Of a stretch of 37,208 nucleotides of DNA, positions 7,021-17,015 are shown in pieces (the first letter of the stretch is position 1; each line of letters starts with the position of its first letter). The DNA is from Candidatus Bipolaricaulota bacterium (GTDB lineage Bacteria > Bipolaricaulota > Bipolaricaulia > UBA7950 > UBA9294), in the NCBI GenBank assembly GCA_030611415.1, contig JAUWPW010000009.1:1-37208 (forward strand), read 5' to 3'. The notes beneath the pieces are model-generated. The model did not search any database, was not told the origin of the DNA, and saw nothing but the letters and a program-made list of their open reading frames with translations. The position numbers and the translations under genes are program-made.

Positions 7021-7056
7021 GACACGTGTCGCAACAAAAGATTACTTTTGTTGCGA
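7021..7056. repeat. dif-sized 28-base palindrome (7029-7056) with adjoining 10-base palindrome
   Basis: Positions 7029-7056 read as TCGCAACAAAA, a central GATTAC, then TTTTGTTGCGA: 11-base perfectly inverted arms around 6 bases, the layout of a Xer/dif site. The inner arm TTTTGTT resembles the XerD half-site TTATGTT. Directly before it, GACACGTGTC (7021-7030) is a perfect 10-base palindrome. It could equally be an operator or hairpin in front of the recombinase gene. The rest of the 6964-7357 gap holds nothing else I recognise. Confidence 0.5.
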
Positions 7057-7357
7057 ACAGAGCACGCCAAGGCCTAGACACCCCTACTAAAGCACACTAC
7101 ACGGCTCCCGCTCAAACCCACACAAATGACGTCAAGGGCTAACCTATCTTCAGTCGAACTCACAGAAGGCATTTATGGGGCTCTCATTCGATTGGTGTAT
7201 TCTTATGCGGGTCGCTCGCACTACCCGGTCAAACAAACAGGCGGAGCACATAGAAAACAAAGTATCTAATAAGCCTAGCTTTCTGGCACATCAGACGGAT
7301 AAGTCACTATTGAATGTTCCAGCCAAGTTCCGCTGATCCCTTTACGATGCAATTAAG

Positions 7358-7804
7358 CTAGCCTAGATCGGTTTCGTGCTTTATCTCTTCCCACCATAAG
7401 TGAGGGTGTTCTGACCTGTCAACCACAACGTTACGCTCTTGCAATAACGCTACACGTTTTCGCAGGAATCCAATCTCGTCCCTCAGTATGGCGACTACTT
7501 GGTTTTGTTGCTCACGATTGACTGGGTTTTGTGTAGAACCGTAAGAGTTCTGAGGCGCAATAACTCCGTTCGCAGTGAGAGTGTGCTGTAAAACGTCGCT
7601 CGCCTCGCGAAGGGTTAATCCGGTATCGTACAAATCTTGAAGTTGCCGCAGCAGGGCCAAGCCTTCCTTCGTTAGAAGGATCTGGTTGTTTGGACCATGC
7701 CGCAAGGAACTAGTCAGAATACCTCTTATCGCACTAATGCGGTTGCGGACTTGGTTAGCCGTTTCAAGACCCAAGAGTTTTCGCAGATCACTAATCGTGT
7801 ACAT
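7358..7804 (-). CDS. MerR-like HTH DNA-binding protein with C-terminal coiled coil
   Basis: 148 residues. Residues 1-30 ('MYTISDLRKLLGL', then 'QVRNRISAI') and about 40-70 ('LLTKEGLALLRQLQDLY', 'LTLREASDVL') form the winged-helix pattern of MerR-type proteins. A Gln/Asn-rich linker follows, then a short coiled coil (about 105-128, 'ILRDEIGFLRKRVALLQERN') that probably drives dimerisation. No ligand-binding domain or cysteine cluster is present. AGAGGT lies just upstream of the ATG. It is a putative transcription or DNA-organising factor. It lies upstream of the recombinase on the same strand but is separated by about 390 bases, so a link is only suggested. Confidence 0.6.
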   Translation of the reverse strand: MYTISDLRKLLGLETANQVRNRISAIRGILTSSLRHGPNNQILLTKEGLALLRQLQDLYDTGLTLREASDVLQHTLTANGVIAPQNSYGSTQNPVNREQQNQVVAILRDEIGFLRKRVALLQERNVVVDRSEHPHLWWEEIKHETDLG

Positions 7805-7820
7805 ATCGACCTCTGAAGTT

Positions 7821-7849
7821 ACAATAGGACATTAGAAAACATTATGCAA
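7821..7849 (-). promoter_or_regulatory. Weak candidate promoter for the HTH gene
   Basis: On the minus strand TTGCAT, a 17-base spacer and TATTGT lie 16 bases before the start codon of the HTH gene. Spacing is ideal, but each box matches the sigma-70 consensus only in part. Confidence 0.28.
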
Positions 7850-8072
7850 GTTGCTCGCAGAAGTTGGAGACGAGGCCAGGGCTCATGGATAGATGAACGA
7901 AGAATCGTGGATAAGAAGTGAGTAGAGAGGAGTACGGGTAGTGAAGATGTGGTTCAAATGTGGGTATTTAGTCGAATTTGTAAAGAAAAGTGAGAGTTGG
8001 GTAGTTGAACTAACTAGCAGGTGTCGAATGAAGTGCGCCTGGGAGTAGGTAGCTGATCAGTGAGAGCAAGAG

Positions 8073-9326
8073 GTGAAACAACGAATGTGGAGAGATGACC
8101 CTGAAAAGGTACTTCAACAGGCAGCTGACATCGTCCAGAGCGGTGCTATTTGCGATGAATGCTTCGGGCGTGCCTTCGCACAGCTGGGACACGATCTTAC
8201 AAACAGCGAACGGGGCAAGTCACTACGAATCATGCTTTGTATGCTGGGGATAGAGGGCAAGGCAGGCTCATGTTGGATCTGTAAAGGTTTCTTCAAGAAT
8301 ATCAATGCCTGGGTGAGTCGTGCCGTTGCATTATCTACTGGAATCGAGTTTGACAGTTACCTATTTGGAGTGAAGCTTACCCCAAGGCTTATCGAGATGG
8401 AGAGGTTGTTTAGTGAGAGATTCCGTACGAACTGTGCTGAGTCACTGAAACACGCGATAAATCGTATGATCGGCAAGGCATTTGAAGCGCAAGTTAGACA
8501 TGGGACACTTGATATTAGGGAACCTCATCTTTCCTTTGTAATTGACCTTGTTCGGAATACGATCGAGCTTCGGCTTCTTTCGCTATTTATTTATGGCCGG
8601 TATCAAAAACTGATACGGGGGATTCCTCAAACTCGCTGGCCCTGCCGTCACTGCAAGGGGAAAGGCTGCGATCATTGCAACTTCACCGGGAAGCAATATG
8701 ACGAATCAGTGGAAGAGCTTATAGAGAAGGAATTTCTGAACGCAGCAGGGTCAAACAGTGGGCACTTACACGGAGCTGGACGAGAGGATATAGATGCTCG
8801 TATGCTTGGGTCTGGTCGGCCTTTTGTGCTCGAGATTTGTTCGCCGCGTAGACGTAAGTTGGATCTTGTGTCGCTTCAAGCTGAGGTTAACGAGGCACAA
8901 GGAGGCAAGGTAAGAATAGGCAGGTTGAAGTTTGTTCCGCGTATGATGGTATCGAGAATTAAGGAAATACACGCAGACAAGACGTATGAGGCGCTCGTGT
9001 CATTTGAAGGCGATGTTTCTCGTGTTAGGCTAGGTCAAGCATTGGTTGAGCTTGTTGGAGAGATCGAACAGCGAACTCCGCAACGAGTTGCTCATCGCCG
9101 GGCTGACCGGATCCGTACTCGCAGGATCCATGAAATCGAAGGAGAACCAGTATCTTGTCGTCAAGCGAAGATCAGAATAAAGAGCGAGGGAGGCTTGTAC
9201 ATCAAGGAACTTGTCTCAGGTGACAATGGTCGTACAGCGCCAAGTCTGGCTAGTGGCCTTGGAATTGCTGTCCATGTTATCAAATTAGATGTAGTCGAGG
9301 TAACCTCGTCTCTGTTTCCATTTTGA
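8073..9326 (+). CDS. pus10: Archaeal-type tRNA pseudouridine synthase Pus10
   Basis: 417 residues, close to archaeal Pus10. The N-terminal zinc/THUMP part begins with ICDECFGRAF and 'GHDLTNSERGKSLR', hallmarks of Pus10. A second cysteine pair (CWIC) and a CRHCKGKGCDHC knuckle with TGKQYDESVEE follow. The catalytic domain carries GREDIDARMLGSGRPFVLEI, which holds the catalytic Asp, and ends in 'GGLYIKELVSGDNGRTAPSLAS'. Pus10 makes pseudouridine 54 and/or 55 in the T-arm of tRNA. In Bacteria the 55 site is normally made by TruB. The start is GTG at 8073 with AGAGG-like bases before it. The sigma-factor gene begins 44 bases later and may be co-transcribed. The family is known from Archaea and eukaryotes, so its presence in this bacterial context suggests transfer from an archaeon. 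Substrate positions are inferred. Confidence 0.9.
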   Translation: MKQRMWRDDPEKVLQQAADIVQSGAICDECFGRAFAQLGHDLTNSERGKSLRIMLCMLGIEGKAGSCWICKGFFKNINAWVSRAVALSTGIEFDSYLFGVKLTPRLIEMERLFSERFRTNCAESLKHAINRMIGKAFEAQVRHGTLDIREPHLSFVIDLVRNTIELRLLSLFIYGRYQKLIRGIPQTRWPCRHCKGKGCDHCNFTGKQYDESVEELIEKEFLNAAGSNSGHLHGAGREDIDARMLGSGRPFVLEICSPRRRKLDLVSLQAEVNEAQGGKVRIGRLKFVPRMMVSRIKEIHADKTYEALVSFEGDVSRVRLGQALVELVGEIEQRTPQRVAHRRADRIRTRRIHEIEGEPVSCRQAKIRIKSEGGLYIKELVSGDNGRTAPSLASGLGIAVHVIKLDVVEVTSSLFPF

Positions 9327-9370
9327 GCAGATCCTTGCAAGTTGGTGTTCTAATTGCGTAAGGTTTAGCG

Positions 9371-10258
9371 GTGAGACTAATGTCAAGAACAGGAACAGAC
9401 ACCAGTTGGAATTTAGGAACAGCAGATGTTTCTCGTATCCTGCAAATCTATTACCGTGAGATATCTCGCTTCCCTCTTCTGACCGCAGAGGAGGAACGCA
9501 AACTAGCTCAGTCTATGGCCAGCGGGTTAGATGGAGCACGACAACGGTTAATCACTTCTAATCTTCGTTTGGTCGTTAAGATAGCCCAAAGGTATGCTGA
9601 TTCTGGTGTTGACCTTATTGACCTTATTCAGGAAGGCAACCTTGGCTTAATTGAGGCCATTGATCGGTTTGACGTTGAGCGGGGCTATAGGTTGAGCACA
9701 TATGCGACTTGGTGGGTCCGCCGCGCTATTCTTTCGGCAATTACTGAATACTCGCGGATGATCCGTATACCTGATTACTTGTTCCGTGCTTTGCGTCGGC
9801 TGAAACAAATCCGAGATCTGTCTCAAGGTAAAGCAGAGAAGGATGAAGAAGAGATCACGAAGATTAGCGGTTTGTCGGTGGAACGCTTGGAACAAATTGA
9901 GAGAAAATTGAGGGATCTACGTTCCTTGGATGAGCTTGTTGGAACAGGCGGTGAAGAGACACTGGAAGAGGTATTAGAAGACACAAGTACACCAGCGACA
10001 GAAAGGGAAGCCCTGCGACTTCTCTTCCGGGAAGAGCTACGCGACATCATCGACTACATTCCAGCACGACAAGCCTCTGCGCTACGTTTGCACTACGGAC
10101 TGGAAGATGGAACACCTTACACTTTGGCCGAAGTAGGTAGAATAATGGAAATAAGCCGCGAACGTGCGCGCCAACTTGTGCAAGAGGGATTAGATAAGGT
10201 TACCACAAAGTGGAGCTATCGCAGCTTGGAGTACTTCCGCAATCTGTTGCTAGACTGA
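9371..10258 (+). CDS. rpoD: RNA polymerase sigma factor, sigma-70 primary type without region 1.1
   Basis: 295 residues. Region 1.2 ('DVSRILQIYYREISRFPLLTAEEE') starts almost at once. Region 2 follows with 'NLRLVVKIAQRY', 'DLIQEGNLGLIEAIDRFD' and the -10 melting motif YRLSTYATWWVRRAI. Region 3 ('IRIPDYLFRALRRL') and region 4 come next, and region 4.2 carries an HTH ('YTLAEVGRIMEISRERARQLVQEGL') for -35 recognition. There is no acidic region 1.1 or large 1.2-2.1 insert, so it is a compact group 1 or group 2 factor. The promoters seen in this window (TTGACA/TATAAT class, some with TGn extended -10) fit a factor of this type. GTG 9371 has TAAGG 7 bases ahead. ATG 9380 with GGTGAG is the alternative. 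Whether it is the housekeeping sigma cannot be told from the window. Confidence 0.85.
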   Translation: MRLMSRTGTDTSWNLGTADVSRILQIYYREISRFPLLTAEEERKLAQSMASGLDGARQRLITSNLRLVVKIAQRYADSGVDLIDLIQEGNLGLIEAIDRFDVERGYRLSTYATWWVRRAILSAITEYSRMIRIPDYLFRALRRLKQIRDLSQGKAEKDEEEITKISGLSVERLEQIERKLRDLRSLDELVGTGGEETLEEVLEDTSTPATEREALRLLFREELRDIIDYIPARQASALRLHYGLEDGTPYTLAEVGRIMEISRERARQLVQEGLDKVTTKWSYRSLEYFRNLLLD

Positions 10259-10391
10259 GTAACTCCCTGGTCACTTACGCCTTAAAACCATATTCATCTC
10301 ACCCTCACCCCTGATCAAGTCAGGGTCAGGCTCTGGTCTTTCCCTTCCTGCATTCCTGGGTTCCTAAAGAGAAAACTTCTGTGCTTCAATA

Positions 10392-12530
<2,139 letters not shown>

Positions 12531-12631
12531 TCAGAAACGTTTAGGTGCTATAGTGTCTTGTTGAAGAGCTTGACTATAGAGAACACGCCTGATCGACAAA
12601 GGTGAATCAAAGTATTGCGAGGTGGATTCTG

Positions 12632-13939
12632 ATGGAACTAGCTATACCGTTCTTAGCGATGTTTGTAGGAATAGCGATTGGTTTCCTTGCTTCATACATG
12701 CATAACGCCAGCGAAAGAACCCAACTGAAAGAGCGCCTTGCTATTGCCAAAGACAGACTTGCGAAAGATGAACAACTGCGTGAGGAAAACGAAACACTCA
12801 GAATCCAACGGGCTCAATTGCAGAAGGAACACGAAGTTGATGCAGAAAAGATGCAATGGGTAGAAGAGGCGCAAGAAAGGCTGCGAGAAGCATTCGAGGC
12901 CTTGGCAAGTAAGGCACTACGATCGAACGCTGATGCATTCTTGAAACGCACCTATGAGCAGCTCAACACCCTTCTTGCTAAGATAAAAGGTGATTGGGGC
13001 GTGCAAAGGGAGGAGGTAAGGAATCTTGTTCAGCCGCTCGAAAAGACATTAGCAACCATGGACATGCACGTACGGACGCTGGAGGAAAAACGCGAGGGAG
13101 CGTATAAAAGTCTGGAGCAACATCTTGCTTCCCTTTCCCAGGCTCATACCCAGCTTAGGGATACAACCGTTACCCTTGCGCAAGCCCTTCGATCACCTAC
13201 TGTGCGAGGGCGGTGGGGAGAGTTCCAGCTTCGACGCGTAGTAGAGCTTGCTGGTATGACAGCACAGGTGGACTTCGCTGAACAAGTTACAACTGATAAA
13301 GGTAGGCCAGACATGATCGTGTACCTTCCCAATGAAGGAATCCTGCCAGTCGATGCCAAAACACCAATGCAGGCTTATTTCGACGCCGTAAAAGCTAAGA
13401 CCGACGAAGAACGTAAGATGAAGCTAAGAGCTCACGTTCAAGCGATCCGACAGCGGGTACAGGAACTTGGGCGTAAGCAGTATTGGGCCCAGTTTGAGCG
13501 AGCGCCAGAGATGCTCATCATGTTTGTGCCAAGTGAGCCTTGCCTCGCAGCTGCTTTTGAGCTGGATGCCGAACTTCTGGAATCTGCTATTCGTAGACAC
13601 GTACTCATCGCAACACCACTAAGTTTGCTCGGGCTTCTTCGAGCAGTGGCGTATGGATGGCAACAGCATGAGATCACTGACAATGCTCAACAGATTGCTA
13701 AACAAGGCCAGGAATTATACGAACGCATAGTCACTTTTGTCCACCACCTGCAGAACACGGGCAAGTACTTGGGACAAACAATCAATGCCTACGATGCCGC
13801 GGTAGGATCACTGCAGCAGCGACTACTCCCTGCCGCAAGACGCTTCAAAGAACTAAACGCACAAACAAAAGACCTGCCCGAACCCTTGCCCATAGAGCGG
13901 AAGGTACGTCATATTCCCTCCACAGACCCTGATGAGTGA
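12632..13939 (+). CDS. rmuC: RmuC-family DNA recombination protein
   Basis: 435 residues from ATG 12632, chosen because GAGGTG sits 7 bases ahead. The GTG at 12602 is a less likely start that would add 10 residues. There is an N-terminal membrane anchor (residues about 3-24, 'AIPFLAMFVGIAIGFLASYMH'), a long coiled coil (about 28-90 and 140-190), then the RmuC nuclease-like domain with the family signatures VRGRWGEFQLRRVVELAGM, KGRPDMIVYLP, 'LPVDAKTPMQAYFDAV' and 'LIMFVPSEP'. The PD-(D/E)XK-like residues D and K in PDM and VDAK are present. The family limits chromosome inversions at short inverted repeats. Notably, this window is rich in such repeats. It is divergent from ligA. Confidence 0.93.
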   Translation: MELAIPFLAMFVGIAIGFLASYMHNASERTQLKERLAIAKDRLAKDEQLREENETLRIQRAQLQKEHEVDAEKMQWVEEAQERLREAFEALASKALRSNADAFLKRTYEQLNTLLAKIKGDWGVQREEVRNLVQPLEKTLATMDMHVRTLEEKREGAYKSLEQHLASLSQAHTQLRDTTVTLAQALRSPTVRGRWGEFQLRRVVELAGMTAQVDFAEQVTTDKGRPDMIVYLPNEGILPVDAKTPMQAYFDAVKAKTDEERKMKLRAHVQAIRQRVQELGRKQYWAQFERAPEMLIMFVPSEPCLAAAFELDAELLESAIRRHVLIATPLSLLGLLRAVAYGWQQHEITDNAQQIAKQGQELYERIVTFVHHLQNTGKYLGQTINAYDAAVGSLQQRLLPAARRFKELNAQTKDLPEPLPIERKVRHIPSTDPDE

Positions 13940-13973
13940 TCCTACAAGAGGAGTCAGGATATTGGGAGGTGGT

Positions 13974-14042
13974 ATGACAAACTTCTTATGTCTTTGTGGC
14001 ACGATCCAAACTGAGTTAGGACTGTTTTTCTCTTGCGGGTGA
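13974..14042 (+). CDS. Possible 22-residue leader ORF upstream of the subtilase
   Basis: An ATG with GGGAGG four bases upstream opens a 22-codon frame, MTNFLCLCGTIQTELGLFFS plus two residues, ending in TGA at 14040-14042. That is four bases before the start codon of the protease gene, whose own SD is poor. This arrangement would allow translational coupling. It is too short for a family match and contains three cysteines. Confidence 0.33.
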   Translation: MTNFLCLCGTIQTELGLFFSCG

Positions 14043-14046
14043 ATAT

Positions 14047-16158
14047 ATGAAAAAGCTTCTCATACTTCTGCTCGTTGTCACGAATATTTCTGTCGTTCTT
14101 GTATCATGTGCAACAGGAGATGAAGCGGTACTTCATCCGTCGCTGCGCAACATTCTCCAACAACTAGCACAAGACAAAAACATTAATCTTGCCAGATTTG
14201 TCGGCCAACTACAGGTATTGCCATCGAAACGTGCGAGGAACAGTCATGTTGATCTAGATGAAGGGCAATTCGGGGTACTGGTACAAACGCGCCGGGGGTT
14301 GTTTGGGCAAACCTTCCTTGGTATTCCTATACTTGTAAACACGGGAACGATTATCGGTATGCGCGTTAGCGCAAGAGAACTGTTGCTCTTGGCTGATTCG
14401 CCTTATGTTGCCTATATTGAGCCCTCATGGAAGGTAGAACCAAAGCTCGATTACAGCGTTCCTGCAATAAGAGCTGATCGATTACACTCAGCCATACCAC
14501 CGTTAACAGGAAAAGGGGTGATTATCGGCGCAGTAGACACAGGGATCGATTATTCTCACCTTGACTTCCGTTATGATTCAGACGGTGATGGCATCGAAGA
14601 ATCGTCTCGCATCTTGTCTATCTGGGATCAAACTAGCGGTTCTCTAGGCGCATATTACAGCAATAACGAGATCGAAAGTGATATTGCCTTTGGGCTTGGC
14701 CCAGAGAGCGGACAGGTCCATGAAGCAGACACAAACGGTCACGGGACACATCTGATGGGAATTGCGGCGGGTGATGGATCGTCGTCTGATAGCAGCCTGA
14801 TTGGAGTAGCTCCGGATGCGACCATCGTCATGGTCAAGACCTCTTTCTACACCTCGGATATTATCAGCGGGGTGAAGTATATCTTTGAACAAGCAAACAC
14901 ACTTGGTCTGCCAGCAGTGGTAAATCTGAGCTTAGGCGGACACGAAGGGCCGCACGATGGAACGAGCTTGTTTGAGCAAGGGCTATCCGAGCTAGCACAG
15001 CAGTATGGGCAGGCAATTGTTGTATCCGCGGGGAATGAAGGTGATAAGAAGATCCATGTAGGAGAGGAGCTCCACGGAGACTCTTTTACCTTTACTATCA
15101 ATCCTATTTCCCTGTCGCTTGAGCTACAGCTGTGGTATCCGGGTGAATCCAGCTTCTCACTTACTGTTACCCCACCGGTCGGCCCCTCTCTAACAGTGGA
15201 CAGAGGCAGCCACGCTAGCTCTCAGGCTGCGAATCTATACGTGGACAACGCTTCAAGTGGGACAAACCCAAATAACGGAGATAATGAGATCCTGGTATCC
15301 TTGATCGGTATCACTCCAGGAAGCAAGTGGTACTTCACCATAACTGATGAAGGCGGCGGCGGGCGGTTTGACGGATGGATTGTCACAAGCACGGGTGACA
15401 CAATTCTTGAAGGAGATACGGACTATACGATTGACGAACCAGGAAACGCATACGGTGTAATCACTGTAGGGTCATTCAACACCAAGGCATTGCACAATTT
15501 CCCTACTCAGAATGGAATTGGTGAAATCTCTTACTTTTCCAGCCAGGGACTAACTCGGGATGGGCGACAAAAACCGGAACTTACCGCCCCTGGGGCGTGG
15601 ATAGCTGCCGCTCTATCCAGTAACAGTTCTAGGGAAGGTCTGCCTGACCCTACGCATACCTTGCTTAGGGGAACCAGTGTTTCCGCTGCCCATGTGAGCG
15701 GGGTGATAGCATTGATGCTTTCGTGCAATTCAGAGTTAAGTAGCGAAGAGATGAAAATGAGACTAACACAGACTTCTATGAGTGACGCATTTACTGGGTT
15801 CACCCCTAACACTAGTTGGGGATATGGAAAGGCAAATGCCTACGAAGCGGTCGCCGCCATACGCCATCCCGGGGGAAGCGAAGCACATTCTCCCGCAGTG
15901 ACAGTGCTAAGTAATCCTGTCAGCAACCGTGCTTTATTTAGTTACACGCTCCCCAAAGGAACAACACAGGCAACGCTACAAGTCTATAATGTTGCAGGAG
16001 CATTGCTTTTCCAAGAAGAGATTGACCCAGAACACAACCAATATGAATGGAATCTTACTGGCAACTTAGGCAAACTACTGGCGAATGGACTCTACTTGTA
16101 TACGATTATCGCTGGGAATCACTGCTCGGAAGTAGGGCAATTGGTGATCATCAGATGA
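14047..16158 (+). CDS. Secreted subtilisin-like (S8) serine protease, lipoprotein with T9SS/FlgD-like C-terminal domain
   Basis: 703 residues. The signal peptide ends in the lipobox LVSC at residues 18-21, suggesting lipid attachment, although the C-terminal domain could direct another fate. The catalytic triad is complete: Asp in GAVDTGIDYSHLD (about 164), His in DTNGHGTHLMG (about 235) and Ser in LRGTSVSAAHVSG (about 545). The oxyanion Asn lies in VVSAGNEGD. A beta-sandwich insert (about 345-470) splits the domain, as in other bacterial S8 proteases. The last 85 residues ('NPVSNRALFSYTLPKGTTQ', 'LQVYNVAGALLFQEEI', 'LANGLYLYTI') form a FlgD-Ig/T9SS type A-like domain. It overlaps the next gene by ATGA, so the two are translationally coupled. 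I infer that it is a secreted peptidase handled by the outer-membrane proteins encoded next to it. Confidence 0.9.
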   Translation: MKKLLILLLVVTNISVVLVSCATGDEAVLHPSLRNILQQLAQDKNINLARFVGQLQVLPSKRARNSHVDLDEGQFGVLVQTRRGLFGQTFLGIPILVNTGTIIGMRVSARELLLLADSPYVAYIEPSWKVEPKLDYSVPAIRADRLHSAIPPLTGKGVIIGAVDTGIDYSHLDFRYDSDGDGIEESSRILSIWDQTSGSLGAYYSNNEIESDIAFGLGPESGQVHEADTNGHGTHLMGIAAGDGSSSDSSLIGVAPDATIVMVKTSFYTSDIISGVKYIFEQANTLGLPAVVNLSLGGHEGPHDGTSLFEQGLSELAQQYGQAIVVSAGNEGDKKIHVGEELHGDSFTFTINPISLSLELQLWYPGESSFSLTVTPPVGPSLTVDRGSHASSQAANLYVDNASSGTNPNNGDNEILVSLIGITPGSKWYFTITDEGGGGRFDGWIVTSTGDTILEGDTDYTIDEPGNAYGVITVGSFNTKALHNFPTQNGIGEISYFSSQGLTRDGRQKPELTAPGAWIAAALSSNSSREGLPDPTHTLLRGTSVSAAHVSGVIALMLSCNSELSSEEMKMRLTQTSMSDAFTGFTPNTSWGYGKANAYEAVAAIRHPGGSEAHSPAVTVLSNPVSNRALFSYTLPKGTTQATLQVYNVAGALLFQEEIDPEHNQYEWNLTGNLGKLLANGLYLYTIIAGNHCSEVGQLVIIR

Positions 16159-17006
16159 TTTCGCGGCGAATACTATTGGTAGTACTCTTTGTCTTGTTTC
16201 TTGTCACAATAATGGTGCATGGAGACGATTTTGCTAACGTCGCGGCAATCTTCGAATTGGCAACAGGCACACGTTCCATAGGAATGAGTAAGACCCTTAT
16301 CGCCCTAGCGGACGATGAGAATGCCATCTTTTGTAATCCAGCAGGCCTAGGCAGTGTCAAGGATATTCGCTTCACTTCCTTATTCTCGCGACCGTTTGGA
16401 GCCTTCAGCTATGGAGCAATCGGCATCGCTGTTCCTCATCTAGGAATACTGGGAATGCAGTTGGATTCGGGATTGATCACAACAGAAGGAGGGGCTTTTC
16501 GTTACCTAAGCCAGGCGGCAGCCATCTCGGTCGGTGTAGCAATTGGTGGCTTTAGCCTAGGTGGACGAGTAAAGTTCTATCATCTTTCACAGCCCTTGTC
16601 GGGAACAGGTTGGGCGATTGATCCCGCTTGTCTCATTACGATCAATCGTGTGAAAATTGGCGTTATTGTGGAGAACCTTATTTCAGGACAGATTTCTTTT
16701 GAGAACGGTCATAATGAACATTGGCCCACTAAGATTGACATTGGAGCTGCCTTGACCATGCAGCCGTTCCTTACAGCCTATTGGAACTTGGCAGCGAGTA
16801 TTGCAGGGATCTTCACTGCCAACCCGCGGATAGCAGGAGGGGTTGAGGTATGGGTGAAAGACCTTGCCGCAAGGATTGGCTATAGCAAGAGCCAAGCCAC
16901 AATTGGCCTAACGCTGCGTTTTGAAACTTATCAAGTCGATTGGGCTTACGTTTTACACGCGGATCTTCCTGATAGTCACTATCTGTCTCTCACATTCAGG
17001 TTCTAG
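16155..17006 (+). CDS. PorV/UPF0164-like outer-membrane beta-barrel protein
   Basis: 283 residues from ATG 16155, which overlaps the protease stop (ATGA). The ORF-track start at 16047 runs back into the protease gene and is rejected. Residues 1-24 are a signal peptide (hydrophobic ILLVVLFVLFLVTIMV, cleavage after VHG). The first mature segment has the PorV/PorQ-type pattern 'ATGTRSIGMSKTLIALADDENAIFCNPAGLGSV'. Alternating strands follow, and the chain ends in 'YLSLTFRF' with a terminal phenylalanine, the outer-membrane insertion signature. PorV shuttles type IX secretion substrates by binding their C-terminal domains. Co-translation with a protease carrying such a domain fits that role, but function here is inferred. 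The gene for the 1305-residue barrel starts 9 bases later. Confidence 0.7.
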   Translation: MISRRILLVVLFVLFLVTIMVHGDDFANVAAIFELATGTRSIGMSKTLIALADDENAIFCNPAGLGSVKDIRFTSLFSRPFGAFSYGAIGIAVPHLGILGMQLDSGLITTEGGAFRYLSQAAAISVGVAIGGFSLGGRVKFYHLSQPLSGTGWAIDPACLITINRVKIGVIVENLISGQISFENGHNEHWPTKIDIGAALTMQPFLTAYWNLAASIAGIFTANPRIAGGVEVWVKDLAARIGYSKSQATIGLTLRFETYQVDWAYVLHADLPDSHYLSLTFRF

Positions 17007-17015
17007 AAGGAGAAA

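Noticed and set aside
10309-10325. Bidirectional terminator between the sigma gene and ligA (CCCTGA/TCAGGG)
   Set aside because: Only a 6-base stem, and no T-run on either side.
16047-16154. Longer N-terminus of the PorV-like protein
   Set aside because: It would overlap the protease gene by more than 100 bases and hide the signal peptide; the ATGA overlap start at 16155 is clear.
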